A DNA stretch of 46,647 nt from a virus. How positions within the stretch are numbered: position 1 is the first letter of the stretch; each line of letters begins with the position of its first letter. Made by a program: the position numbers and the translations under genes. The notes under the pieces are model-generated. The model had not been told where the DNA came from. It saw only the letters and a program-made list of their open reading frames with translations, and did no database searches. The stretch lies in IMG/VR virus record IMGVR_UViG_3300009509_000038, positions 1 through 46,647 of that record; one strand, 5' to 3'. Of the stretch, positions 16,076 through 25,112 are shown in pieces.

Positions 16076-16393
16076 ATGGAAACTGTAAGAATAGAACTCA
16101 ATGGCGGAATAAGATCCCACACCTGTAAGGCTGTTGGTATCAATATTAAGCATGGACAGCGTATAACCACTAGCAATCCAGAGCTAATTAAATATTGTAG
16201 AAGGTATCCTGAAAAATTCAGTGTCACGCTACTTAGTGTTAGCTCGGAAGAAGTAGAGGACAATAAACAGGTGTCGTCTCAACACGTGGAAAAAGAACTC
16301 GATTCTCTTGAGGTTGTATCGGTAGAAAAGAAACCTAAAAAGCGTGGTAGGAAAAAAGTAGAAAGAAAGGCTGTAATGGTTGATAATGATTAA
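16076..16393 (+). CDS. Hypothetical structural-module protein with basic tail
   Basis: This gene encodes 105 residues. The start at 16076 follows GGAGGA; an in-frame ATG at 16025 lies inside the capsid hairpin and is rejected. The N-terminal 60 residues are beta-rich, with GQRITTSNPELIKYCRRYPEKF, a pattern that recurs in the next gene product. The C terminus is basic (KKPKKRGRKKVERK), reminiscent of an AT-hook. The function is unknown. It sits in the head-completion position. Confidence 0.6.
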   Translation: METVRIELNGGIRSHTCKAVGINIKHGQRITTSNPELIKYCRRYPEKFSVTLLSVSSEEVEDNKQVSSQHVEKELDSLEVVSVEKKPKKRGRKKVERKAVMVDND

Positions 16394-16757
16394 TGCAATA
16401 GTTTCAAAATTTATTAGCCCTTGCCAAATTGATTTTCCTGATTCTGTAGCTCGTTCAGTTAAGGGTTCTATTCATTTTAGGCCCGGTGCTACTGTTTCTA
16501 TGACCGATGAAGAATTTGAGTATCTAAAAGAGCAATATCCTGAGTTTGCTAAAAAGCTAAAGACCATTGAGAAAAAGAAAGCTGTAAAGAAAGAAGCAAA
16601 AGCTTTTTCTATGAATGATGTAAAGCTAAGAGTAGATGAAGATATTTTTTCACAGCAATTATTGAATTTTGATTCTGAAGATACAAGAAAAATCGGCCGT
16701 AAAAGAAAGAAGAAGGATAAAGGCATTGAAAGCGAGGGCGAAACTAGCAGCGATTAG
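16386..16757 (+). CDS. Hypothetical structural-module protein, similar in layout to its neighbour
   Basis: This gene encodes 123 residues from ATG 16386 (ATG 16380 is also possible). Residues about 30-60 (GATVSMTDEEFEYLKEQYPEFAKKL) repeat the layout of the preceding protein, so the two may be diverged paralogues. Like it, this one ends in a basic stretch (RKIGRKRKKKDKG). A short inverted repeat (GATTAG/CTAATC, 16752-16770) covers its stop codon. The function is unknown. Confidence 0.6.
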   Translation: MINAIVSKFISPCQIDFPDSVARSVKGSIHFRPGATVSMTDEEFEYLKEQYPEFAKKLKTIEKKKAVKKEAKAFSMNDVKLRVDEDIFSQQLLNFDSEDTRKIGRKRKKKDKGIESEGETSSD

Positions 16758-16800
16758 CATATTACTAATCTCCTGTTTGGTCTTTTCTCAAAGGGGATCA

Positions 16801-17163
16801 ATGCTTCATGTACATCTAAATGATGGCAAAACTTTACGGTTTGATCTAGAGGATAAGTCGCAATGTGAAAAATGGATTAATTCTTGTAAGGATGCCAAAT
16901 TTCAGAAGCTAATTACTGCACTAACCATTGTGTATGATGGTGTGCAGTATTCTATTACTAGGCCAGATAGCTATAAGAATACTTTCATGTATGCAGAACA
17001 TCTTGATAGCATTTCTGAGAAGAAATTCAAGGGTGGTAAAAGACTTATTGTTCAGGCTGATGATACTAGATTAGCCGTAATGATTCATTTAGCGCAGAAA
17101 GCTTCAAGGATAACACTTAATAAGACTGGTACTTCTGTTTTTAATCCGATAGTGAGGTTATAA
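16801..17163 (+). CDS. Hypothetical structural-module protein (120 aa)
   Basis: The start at 16801 is chosen because AAGGGG lies 5 nt upstream; the frame is open further left with a hydrophobic stretch but has only a TTG start there. The product is mixed alpha/beta, starting MLHVHLNDGKTLRFDLEDKS. No family was recognised. Its stop overlaps the next ATG, and it lies between capsid and large fibre-like genes. Confidence 0.6.
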   Translation: MLHVHLNDGKTLRFDLEDKSQCEKWINSCKDAKFQKLITALTIVYDGVQYSITRPDSYKNTFMYAEHLDSISEKKFKGGKRLIVQADDTRLAVMIHLAQKASRITLNKTGTSVFNPIVRL

Positions 17164-19367
17164 TGGCAATAGGCTTCAAAAGGTTGCGGCAAATAGCTAA
17201 ACCAGATGACTTTACCGACTCGCTAACGGGACTACAAGTGTCTGGAATTGAAGCTTCAGCAACAGATTTATCCGATTTCTTTACAGGGCTATTAAGTCAA
17301 TTCAAGAGACTTATCCACGGCAACGATCCTGGCAACTGGTCTGATGATCCAGCTTCTGTTTTTGGTAGTGATGCATCACTTAAAGCTTTATACTATGGGG
17401 CTGTTGGCGGTGGAATTGGTGGCACTATAGCAAATAATCAAGTAGCTGTTGGATCTGGAGCTAATATTGTAGAAGGCTTTGATAGTCTTACTGTCTATGA
17501 GCCAGTATCTCCACCCAACATGCACGCCCTATCCATAGGCGAGGTTGGCTCAGAATATTATACTACTATCTTGGGTGGGGCTACAAAAGCAGCTATGGAA
17601 TTTAGCAATTCTGTAGGTAGCACATTGCTTTCAATTGGTAATATCTCTAGTATTGGCAATGAGATAAAGACCCATGGGCAAAACTTAAGTATTAAAGGCA
17701 ATAGCACAGAAAGAGTTCTTGTAAATAACGTTGATCTTATAACATCTGGCTCAGGAAATTTAGCTCTATTAGATGATGGTACATATGGTAGTGTTGGCGG
17801 TGGTGGTGTAGGTGGCAGTGGCTGGGTGTATATCACGGATGCAGATGTTCAGGTTTCTGGAACCATAAGCAATAAGGTCTATCAGGATGCTGGCAATACG
17901 GTTCTTCAGTCCTTTACCACTAGCACGGTAGATATAACTCTTTCCATTAGATCTAGCTATCCAAAAATTACCGTAGATGGCAATCCATTTGAACTTACTA
18001 GAGATGTAGGTGGTGGCTATTATGAGGGTGATACTGATATAACCATAGCCGCTAGTGGCAATATAAGTGTAGTAATCAAAACAGCAGATGATGAAAATGG
18101 AGCTAGTGACACAGTAGCTATTACTTTAGCTGCACCGCCAGAGCTATTAACTCTATCTTTTACCGGTGGTTATCCTGGTAGTCAAACAGAACTTAAAGAA
18201 GATGATAATTACGGCATAACGGGCACTACAGATAAAGCTATTGATGCTATAGAAGTTTATGATTATGAAGCTGGAAAATATGAGCTTATAACCGGGCTGT
18301 CTGGAACATCATTTTCTGAGGCTATAACCGTAGCTGATAGAGGCAATTCAGCTGTTTTGCGCCCAGCTAGAGTGAGAGCTAGAGATGCAGTAACTGGAGC
18401 ATGGGGGCCAACTAGAGATACGGATTTTGGTGGTGGATCTACAGAGGGTGTTCATGTTGTAAATTGTAATAACCTACATCCAAGTGTTTCTATAGGTTCT
18501 ATCACATATCCTGGTGGTCAAGGAGGATTGAAAGGATCTGAATCAGCCAGTGTAGCTAATACATGTTCTGACTTTGACACAATCCTTTACTCTGATCCAA
18601 CGGCTACAGAATTAAGTATATCAAACACAACTACATATGAGGCTTCTAAAAATGTATCTAGAATTGGTGGTACATATAATGTATCTGCTACAAACTTTAG
18701 GATCACAGCAAATAGAGCTGCCAATGATGCAGATACGATTGCTAACACTACTGTCAATATAGCTAATGTTGCAGCTCAAATCACGGTAGCTGAACCAGCT
18801 GCTAGACTTAGATCTGGTGGTAATGATGGAACCACCATACAGAATCATACCATTACGCTAACTAGCAATCAGCAATTGCTATCAGCTCCTTCCTTATCTG
18901 AAGATACTGGTGGTGGTACATTTATTGGCTCATGGTCAGGTGGTCCAACTGTTTACACTAGAGTATTACAAGTACATGATGATGATGTAAAAGCTACCTA
19001 CAATTGGCAAAGTCTATCAGCTACAAACTTAGCTGGAATTGTGACTACAGCTATAACTGGAGATGATAGCTATGTGCTAGGTGGTTTTGTGGCAAGAACC
19101 CTAACTTTTGCAGCCTATAGCCAAACTACAACTCTTAATGTAGCAGTTGTAACTTATACTAAAGTTCAAGCTGGAATATTTACATCGACAAACCAACCAG
19201 CTGTGCGGCATACACCGCAAGGAGATCACGCTGATGCAGCTAATGAATACACGATTGATTCACCGCTGAATACAAATCCTCAAACACTTTGGTGGAACGA
19301 TGTAGCTGCAGCTGGAGCTAATAGTACAGGCACTGCACAAATTACAGATGTAGAGGAGACTGTATAA
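17163..19367 (+). CDS. Large virion surface protein with Ig-like regions
   Basis: This 734-residue protein has a low-charge, Thr/Ser/Gly/Ala-rich beta composition. A glycine linker (GGGGVGG, residues about 212-218) separates an N-terminal domain of about 210 residues from several Ig-like beta segments (for example SSYPKITVDGNPFELTRDVGG and SFTGGYPGSQTELKEDD). There is no enzyme motif. Its position among head and connector genes suggests a head fibre or other surface appendage rather than a tail fibre. The HNH gene on the opposite strand ends 9 nt beyond its stop. Confidence 0.6.
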   Translation: MAIGFKRLRQIAKPDDFTDSLTGLQVSGIEASATDLSDFFTGLLSQFKRLIHGNDPGNWSDDPASVFGSDASLKALYYGAVGGGIGGTIANNQVAVGSGANIVEGFDSLTVYEPVSPPNMHALSIGEVGSEYYTTILGGATKAAMEFSNSVGSTLLSIGNISSIGNEIKTHGQNLSIKGNSTERVLVNNVDLITSGSGNLALLDDGTYGSVGGGGVGGSGWVYITDADVQVSGTISNKVYQDAGNTVLQSFTTSTVDITLSIRSSYPKITVDGNPFELTRDVGGGYYEGDTDITIAASGNISVVIKTADDENGASDTVAITLAAPPELLTLSFTGGYPGSQTELKEDDNYGITGTTDKAIDAIEVYDYEAGKYELITGLSGTSFSEAITVADRGNSAVLRPARVRARDAVTGAWGPTRDTDFGGGSTEGVHVVNCNNLHPSVSIGSITYPGGQGGLKGSESASVANTCSDFDTILYSDPTATELSISNTTTYEASKNVSRIGGTYNVSATNFRITANRAANDADTIANTTVNIANVAAQITVAEPAARLRSGGNDGTTIQNHTITLTSNQQLLSAPSLSEDTGGGTFIGSWSGGPTVYTRVLQVHDDDVKATYNWQSLSATNLAGIVTTAITGDDSYVLGGFVARTLTFAAYSQTTTLNVAVVTYTKVQAGIFTSTNQPAVRHTPQGDHADAANEYTIDSPLNTNPQTLWWNDVAAAGANSTGTAQITDVEETV

Positions 19368-19375
19368 TGAGTGGA

Positions 19376-20029
19376 TTATACAACATGTTTCCACAATCTT
19401 CTGTGAATTATAGCAAGAATAACTTGTTTGGATACACCAAACATTTTAGAAAGTTTGCCAGCACTTATACCGGTTGGATACAATTTTCTAATTTCTTTAA
19501 TATCAATCTCAGTAAGCTTCGATCTTGGATTGTTTTCACCTCTTACTGCTTCTGGGTGTTGTTGATGAAATTTCTTTATTGCATCACTTTTTTTCTTCTT
19601 TATTTCTGGCTTATCATGAATTTGGTACCATCGCTTACCTCTAACAGTAGATTCTGGTTTTGTGTTTTTGCCATTGTTTTTCCCTCTGCGTTTGTGTCCG
19701 CCACCACGATTTTTTTGATCTCTATCCTGTATATTTTCTATTTGCGTACCAGAAAACAAATGATCGGGATTAACACAGCTCGGATTATCACATTTATGAC
19801 AACATACTTCATCAGGTTGTTTCCCGTATTCAAGAAAATAAGATATACGGTGGGACAAGTATGTTTTAGTAATGCCATTATGGGTAACACCAAAAGATCC
19901 GTACCCCTTACTAGTACCACCAATCCATTTCCAACAATCTCTGTTTGGACCATATCCTGGCGCTTTATTAATTTTGTTATAAAAATCTATTCTACGTTTT
20001 CTAGAAAGTGGAGGAATTTCTCTATTCAT
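19376..20029 (-). CDS. Free-standing HNH homing endonuclease
   Basis: This 217-residue protein is the only clear reverse-strand gene. The start at 20029 has AAAGG upstream; an in-frame ATG at 20071 overlaps the promoter. The HNH_3-type core is HRISYFLEYGKQPDEVCCHK, then CDNPSCVNPDHLFSGTQIEN, with H78, H90 and N99 and zinc-binding cysteines. A basic linker follows, then a C-terminal helix-turn-helix (SKLTEIDIKEIRKLYPTGIS to FGVSKQVI) for DNA recognition. It sits neatly between two structural genes and runs against them, as expected for a mobile endonuclease gene. Its target is probably in or near the adjacent appendage genes. Confidence 0.92.
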   Translation of the reverse strand: MNREIPPLSRKRRIDFYNKINKAPGYGPNRDCWKWIGGTSKGYGSFGVTHNGITKTYLSHRISYFLEYGKQPDEVCCHKCDNPSCVNPDHLFSGTQIENIQDRDQKNRGGGHKRRGKNNGKNTKPESTVRGKRWYQIHDKPEIKKKKSDAIKKFHQQHPEAVRGENNPRSKLTEIDIKEIRKLYPTGISAGKLSKMFGVSKQVILAIIHRRLWKHVV

Positions 20030-20069
20030 AGCTTCAAACCTTTCATATTTAAAAATAATAATAAATTGC

Positions 20070-20097
20070 AATATAGCACTGAAATATTAGGTGTCAA
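20070..20097 (-). promoter_or_regulatory. Near-consensus promoter for the HNH gene
   Basis: On the minus strand, TTGACA (20097-20092), a 16-nt spacer ending TGC, and TATATT (20075-20070). This is the same geometry as the accessory promoters, with a consensus -35. It gives the HNH gene a leader of about 35 nt. The -35 box ends 3 nt from the ATG of the oppositely oriented appendage gene at 20101. Confidence 0.8.
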
Positions 20098-20100
20098 GTC

Positions 20101-21726
20101 ATGACTGCGTTCGAAGATTACCTCCAGGCCGAATTACCCAAGAGAAGTGCTCTAGAGACATATGAAACTGTTAGTTACGATGGAGACCCAAATAGTGGAT
20201 CGGCTCCAGCTGCTTTGCAAGGTGCACCAAAAGGAACTTGGTTTTTGCAGCAAACTGGTACTATTTTTTGGCGCAAAAGAACATCTGCAGCTAACTCTTG
20301 GATAATAGCCAGTATAAATGAAACATATGAGGAAATGGATATCTATGTTAGAGCTGCAGATGGTAGCGATAGCAACCTTGGTACTATCTCTGAGCCTTTA
20401 GCTACACTCACAGAAGCCGTCAACAGAATTCCATTTCATGTCAATCATACAATTAGGATTCATGTCGGACCTCATACGGGTTCTGGATATCAGCGACCAA
20501 CCATTTCACAAAAAGCACTTAATGAAAACATTTATATTATTGGTGATGGCGGTGGTGGTGTAACAGATGGTTTTACAGAAATTCTTAGTTCAACTGCAGC
20601 CTTAGCTGGTAGTACTGATCGTATAGTTAAATCTTCTGGTTTAAGCACTAGCCAATACGGTGGTTTTGGGCAATATTGGGGTGCAACAATTGAAATTCTT
20701 TCTGGAGCTGCAGCTGGAGATAGAAGGACAATTCTTAACAATACAGCTACAGATATAGTTCCCAATGCTCCATTCACAGCTGCAATTGGGACAGGAGATT
20801 TATATAGAATCGTAACACCAGAAACAACTATTTATTATACAGATCAAAACAATACTATTCTGTGTTCTGGTTTGGGAGTATTTATTGATGAGCAATTTGC
20901 AGAAAGCAGAGGGAAATCCTTATTTCTTATTAATTTCAAAGTAGATACCAATCAATCTGTTCTTAAGCTTTCTATGTATAATTCTTCCGTAATATTTCTT
21001 GGTGTTGAGTTATCCAAGAAATCCAATTTACTAATTTCTAGTGGTACAGCAATTTCTGGGATTGAAAGTGTAAATGGTATAACAGACTATAACATACTAT
21101 CAGTAGTTGCCGATTTAGGAGTACCAAATCAAAAAAGCTGGGCGGGATGGGGTATGTCAATTCGCAATCAAACTGCTGCTAATGGATATTTATATCTATA
21201 TGGATACGGGCTATTTTTTGGTTCATTAAATGTTCAAGAATTGGCAAATGTGAGATGTAGGGTTGATTTGTTTTTTGGTTCTATTTGGCGAGGTGATTTT
21301 AGCGCACTATCGAATGGAGATGAATCCATCATTACTATTGCGCCTATTTTTATGGATATTAAAATAGGAAGCTTAACAACAAGCCCAAAAGGAATAGTAA
21401 ATAGTGGAAACCTAAAAGTATTTTCTTTTGGTTCTAACACACTATATGTAAAATCAAGTGGGAATGGGTTAGAATGTGATTCAAATGGTTTAACTTTACT
21501 AAATATACTTATAGCCGGTGGATTGAATATAGAGACCTCTTCTGGAATTGGCATGTTGACTAAAACACATGGGAAAATTCGAGCTTCTAGTAATCCCCCA
21601 GTAATCTCAGCTTCTGGAAATGATTTTAGTGAAGATAATGGAACGACTATTAGAGCTATATCTGTATTAGCACTTAATACTTCTTTTTCACACTTATTTC
21701 ATGGCTCAATCTATAGAGGTTTTTAA
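20101..21726 (+). CDS. Beta-helix-like appendage protein, copy 1
   Basis: This 541-residue protein has a first 79 residues that are unique and include GAPKGTWFLQQTGTIFWRK, a phrase common at the N terminus of virion appendages. From residue 80 (DIYVRAADGSDSN) onward it is a clear paralogue of the next gene product: shared stretches include IHVGPHTG, NIYIIG, GLSTSxYGGFG, WGATIEIL and GAAAGDRRTI. The repetitive Gly/Ser/Asn beta pattern and the PATLxEA-type opening fit a right-handed beta-helix spike. No catalytic residues could be assigned. It lies directly behind the HNH insertion. Confidence 0.65.
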   Translation: MTAFEDYLQAELPKRSALETYETVSYDGDPNSGSAPAALQGAPKGTWFLQQTGTIFWRKRTSAANSWIIASINETYEEMDIYVRAADGSDSNLGTISEPLATLTEAVNRIPFHVNHTIRIHVGPHTGSGYQRPTISQKALNENIYIIGDGGGGVTDGFTEILSSTAALAGSTDRIVKSSGLSTSQYGGFGQYWGATIEILSGAAAGDRRTILNNTATDIVPNAPFTAAIGTGDLYRIVTPETTIYYTDQNNTILCSGLGVFIDEQFAESRGKSLFLINFKVDTNQSVLKLSMYNSSVIFLGVELSKKSNLLISSGTAISGIESVNGITDYNILSVVADLGVPNQKSWAGWGMSIRNQTAANGYLYLYGYGLFFGSLNVQELANVRCRVDLFFGSIWRGDFSALSNGDESIITIAPIFMDIKIGSLTTSPKGIVNSGNLKVFSFGSNTLYVKSSGNGLECDSNGLTLLNILIAGGLNIETSSGIGMLTKTHGKIRASSNPPVISASGNDFSEDNGTTIRAISVLALNTSFSHLFHGSIYRGF

Positions 21727-21729
21727 ATA

Positions 21730-23286
21730 GTGACAGCTAAAATAAACATAGAAAATGATAAAATTGTAATTGATGGTGATTCTAATTCAATAGATATAGG
21801 GATGGGTTCAACTACACAGGTAGATATCGGTAGCAACATTATTCTCAATGGTATTTCTTTTGCTACAATCGAAGATATGGATATCTACGTTAGAGCCGCA
21901 GATGGATCTGATAGCAATCCTGGCACTAGCTCTGAACCATTAGCAACACTGGTTGAAGCTGAAGCTAGAATACCAATAAATGTATTACACACAATTAAAA
22001 TTCACGTTGGACCACATACTGGTAATGGCTACACAGTACCTTCTTTCAGAAAAAGATATCTTGAAGCAAATATTTATATAATAGGTAATGGTGGCGGCGG
22101 TGGCACAGATGGATTCACAGAAATTATAAGCTCAACTGCGGCTGGTTCTGGGAGTAACAATGAATTAATTGTAACTTCTGGTTTAAGCACAAGCGAATAC
22201 GGTGGTTTTGGCGAATTGTGGGGTGCTACAATAGAAATTCTTACGGGAGCTGCAGCTGGAGATAGAAGGACAATTAGAAACAATACGGCTACAGGAATTT
22301 ATCCAAACTCGCAATTTACAGCCACTGTTTCTTCTGGCGATCTTTACAGGGTTGTAAAGCCAGAAACAACAATTTATTATAATACAGTTGACTATAACAC
22401 AATAATTTCTAACGGCTGTGGCTCACAGTTAAACGTGCGTAGTACACACACAATTGTTCCAAAATTGTGGCTTATTAACTTTAGACTTACTAAGGGAACA
22501 TCCCAAGGATATTGGGATTTTGTTTCAAATAATAGTTCCATTGTATTAATGGGTGTTATCTCCACAGAAGAAATTCAATTCAAGTTGGGCAATTGTTCAT
22601 TGTATGGTGGTATGGAAAGATATCAACAAACACCAGACGACATAATTGTTGATTCTGTTGTTTCTGATTTGTCTGTGCCAAATAACAAAAGCTGGGTAGG
22701 GTGGGGATTAACCGTTGAAAGTCAAACGCCAAATCAAGCTACAATATACGTAAGGGGTAGTGACGATTCTATTGTAAGCGGTTCATTTAATGCAGAACAA
22801 TTTGCAGCTGTAAATGGATTATCAAATGTTTATTTTGGTTCTTGTTGGGGAGGTATTTATGCAATTTCTCAAGTTAGTAGGGGCGCTAAATTATATATAT
22901 ATCCGATAGATATGGATATAGTGTGGGGCGCTTTAACTGTGAGTGGAATTGGCATAGAAAATAGTGGCAATTTAGATATTCTTGCAAGAGGTGGTACAAA
23001 TAGAAGGTTTTTTATATACAGTTCTGGAAATACAATCTCCTGTAATGATACTGGATTAGCTATATTAATTAGTTTTTCAAGCGGAATTAATATACAAAGC
23101 AATTCTGGAATAGGCTTGTTAACAATTGGCGGTGGGAAAATTATATCAGTGGGTGAAAATCCTATAATAACAGCAAGCAGTGGAGATTTTAGTCAAGACA
23201 ATGGGGTAACAACGCATAACATATCTGAATTAATAGCCAATTCTGTTTTTTCTAGTTCTGTTCATGGATCTATAAGGAAGGCATAA
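21730..23286 (+). CDS. Beta-helix-like appendage protein, copy 2
   Basis: This 518-residue protein starts at GTG 21730 after AGAGG. Residues 1-34 (INIENDKIVIDGDSNS, then GSTTQVDIG) are shared with the next, much shorter gene. From residue about 49 (MDIYVRAADGSDSN) to the end it is a paralogue of the preceding protein, ending in a similar HGSI motif. So it combines the docking segment of one neighbour with the beta-helix of the other. It probably forms or joins a trimeric surface spike. Confidence 0.65.
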   Translation: MTAKINIENDKIVIDGDSNSIDIGMGSTTQVDIGSNIILNGISFATIEDMDIYVRAADGSDSNPGTSSEPLATLVEAEARIPINVLHTIKIHVGPHTGNGYTVPSFRKRYLEANIYIIGNGGGGGTDGFTEIISSTAAGSGSNNELIVTSGLSTSEYGGFGELWGATIEILTGAAAGDRRTIRNNTATGIYPNSQFTATVSSGDLYRVVKPETTIYYNTVDYNTIISNGCGSQLNVRSTHTIVPKLWLINFRLTKGTSQGYWDFVSNNSSIVLMGVISTEEIQFKLGNCSLYGGMERYQQTPDDIIVDSVVSDLSVPNNKSWVGWGLTVESQTPNQATIYVRGSDDSIVSGSFNAEQFAAVNGLSNVYFGSCWGGIYAISQVSRGAKLYIYPIDMDIVWGALTVSGIGIENSGNLDILARGGTNRRFFIYSSGNTISCNDTGLAILISFSSGINIQSNSGIGLLTIGGGKIISVGENPIITASSGDFSQDNGVTTHNISELIANSVFSSSVHGSIRKA

Positions 23287-23287
23287 A

Positions 23288-23728
23288 ATGGTTGGCAAAC
23301 TAAATATAGAAAACACAAAAGTAGCCATTGATGGTGATTCAGATACTGTAGAAATTGGCAAGGGCTCAACCACTCAGGTAGACATAGAAAAAGCTGGAGC
23401 CATATCGCATAAAGCTATACCTACAGTTTCTTCTTCTAGTGGGGCTGCTACTTTTGACTATAGTGGGACAAACTATCTAAAGATTACTCTTACAGAAAAC
23501 GTTACAGCCCCAGCTTTTACAGATCCAGCTGGACCATGTAGAATTGTGCTAATAGTTGTTCAAGATGCAACAACGCCTTACAATATTACAAATTATCCAG
23601 CAAAAATAAAATGGGCTGGTGGTGGAACGCCACCAACAATATCTGTTGGAGCCAACGCTGTAGACAAAATTTATGGAGATTTTGATGGTACAAATTGGCT
23701 ATTAGACATTAAGCCAGATTATCAGTAG
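23288..23728 (+). CDS. Short appendage protein sharing the docking segment
   Basis: This gene encodes 146 residues. The N-terminal 34 residues (LNIENTKVAIDGDSDT, then GSTTQVDIE) match those of the preceding protein. The remaining about 110 residues are a separate compact beta domain (YLKITLTENVTAPAFTDPAG to AVDKIYGDFDGTNWLLD), typical of phage fibre tips or knob domains. The shared segment suggests that both attach to the same virion site. Confidence 0.6.
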   Translation: MVGKLNIENTKVAIDGDSDTVEIGKGSTTQVDIEKAGAISHKAIPTVSSSSGAATFDYSGTNYLKITLTENVTAPAFTDPAGPCRIVLIVVQDATTPYNITNYPAKIKWAGGGTPPTISVGANAVDKIYGDFDGTNWLLDIKPDYQ

Positions 23729-23734
23729 GTTATT

Positions 23735-24004
23735 ATGGCATCAGTAATTGTAGAATTAATAGGAACAGTAGATGGAGTAAATACTGTATTTACAACTCCA
23801 GAAGCATTTCTTGCTGGTAGCTTTAGGCCAGTGATAAACGGCTCTGTCTATGAGCAATCTGATACTCGCTTTGGCTGTGTGGAAGATAGCGAAACTCAAG
23901 TAACCATGACTACAGCACCTTTGACAGGAGATGTAGTTCAAGGGTTCTATGTGGAGAAAGATGCAGAAGGTTCACCATTTGATCCAGATGGTGCAATTCC
24001 GTAG
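23735..24004 (+). CDS. Small virion protein, GTVDGVNTVF type
   Basis: This 89-residue protein matches the opening of a widespread small phage structural domain (LIGTVDGVNTVFTTPEAF, then RPVINGSVY), often found fused to fibres or as a stand-alone gene next to connectors. It is beta-rich and acidic. The exact role is not known. Confidence 0.55.
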   Translation: MASVIVELIGTVDGVNTVFTTPEAFLAGSFRPVINGSVYEQSDTRFGCVEDSETQVTMTTAPLTGDVVQGFYVEKDAEGSPFDPDGAIP

Positions 24005-24011
24005 GTAAAAT

Positions 24012-25112
24012 ATGCCAAGAATAGCTAGAGAAGAAGAAAATACAACTAGTAACATTAATTGGTTTACAACACTTAATGGTGTTAAGACCGATATGTACTC
24101 GGTTGAATTTCAGATCTTTAGAATTGAAGATGGGCTACCCGGCACACAAATATTTCCATTATCTGGGTGGGAAGATGTTTCTGCAGCACCTGGCAAATTT
24201 GATACAGGCTCATATTATGCTTACGACAATGCTAATTCTGTTGGTTGGACGCCAGAAGCTGATGCTTGGACAGGAACCCATAGAATATATTGGCGTTGGA
24301 TGTATCAATCTACATCTTCATATAAATATAACGCTGAAGATTTTGAGTTAGTATCTGTAGATGGGGTTCCAACAGATACATACATAACTGTTGAAGATGT
24401 AAAAGAAGCTCTTGGCTCTGCTAGTGGCGATTTTGCTGATAGCGCTATAGAAGCAGCAATTGTTATGTGGCAACAAGCTCTTGATAGAATGTGTAGGCAG
24501 TGGTTTAATTCTAGAGCATTAACGATAAATTTTGATGGAGACAATACGGATACCATTCATCTTGGAGTTCCAATTATAACATGTGATTATCTAAGGATCA
24601 ACAACTCTCCTGATAATTTAGATACATCTTTATATAGGGTTTATAATTCTAGAACCTATCCTGATGATAGACGAAACCCTAAAATTAGACTTAGAAGAAG
24701 TACAGATACCAGAAGAAGCCTATTTGTATCTCCATATAGCAGATATCCAATAGTTTTTGAAAAAGGCTATCAGAATCATGTTGTTAGTGGCACATTTGGC
24801 TTTACAGAACCAGATGGTACAACACCTGCATTAATTCAAAGAGCATTGCTAAAGCTTGTAATTGAAAAGCTTACGAATCCTGTTTATATAGCTCCTGGAG
24901 ATCCAGTTCCAGCTCCACCACCATTGGTTATAGCTGGGGTGGTAATTGAGGAAAAAACAGATGGACATTCGATTAAATATGGTAATGCAGATTTTGTAGA
25001 TAGGCGTGTTGGTCTTAGCGGTATTACTCAGGATCAAGAAATTCTTGATATTGTAAAACTCTATAAAGCTCCAATCGGAATAGCTACCCCTAGCCATTGG
25101 AGATATTACTAA
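24012..25112 (+). CDS. Head-tail connector protein (gp6-like domain)
   Basis: This gene encodes 366 residues. Residues about 1-115 are a beta-rich N-terminal domain with several Trp residues. From about residue 123 (YITVEDVKEALGSASGDFAD) the helical pattern, followed by EAAIVMWQQALDRMCRQWF, matches head-tail connector proteins of the HK97 gp6/SPP1 gp15 class, which bind below the portal. The N-terminal extension is unusual for that family. It is coupled by TAATG to the next joining gene. Confidence 0.65.
   Translation: MPRIAREEENTTSNINWFTTLNGVKTDMYSVEFQIFRIEDGLPGTQIFPLSGWEDVSAAPGKFDTGSYYAYDNANSVGWTPEADAWTGTHRIYWRWMYQSTSSYKYNAEDFELVSVDGVPTDTYITVEDVKEALGSASGDFADSAIEAAIVMWQQALDRMCRQWFNSRALTINFDGDNTDTIHLGVPIITCDYLRINNSPDNLDTSLYRVYNSRTYPDDRRNPKIRLRRSTDTRRSLFVSPYSRYPIVFEKGYQNHVVSGTFGFTEPDGTTPALIQRALLKLVIEKLTNPVYIAPGDPVPAPPPLVIAGVVIEEKTDGHSIKYGNADFVDRRVGLSGITQDQEILDIVKLYKAPIGIATPSHWRYY

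Noticed and set aside
16669-16800. A longer start for the 16801 gene, with a hydrophobic stretch resembling a lipoprotein signal (LLISC)
   Set aside because: Only a TTG start is near, and the stretch overlaps the preceding gene. AAGGGG lies at ideal spacing before ATG 16801.
19367-20104. A 245-residue + strand frame opening at the TAATG after the large surface protein
   Set aside because: It is antisense to the HNH gene, which has clear family motifs, a ribosome site and a promoter. The + strand product is a low-complexity Phe/Thr/Ser/Ile-rich sequence.
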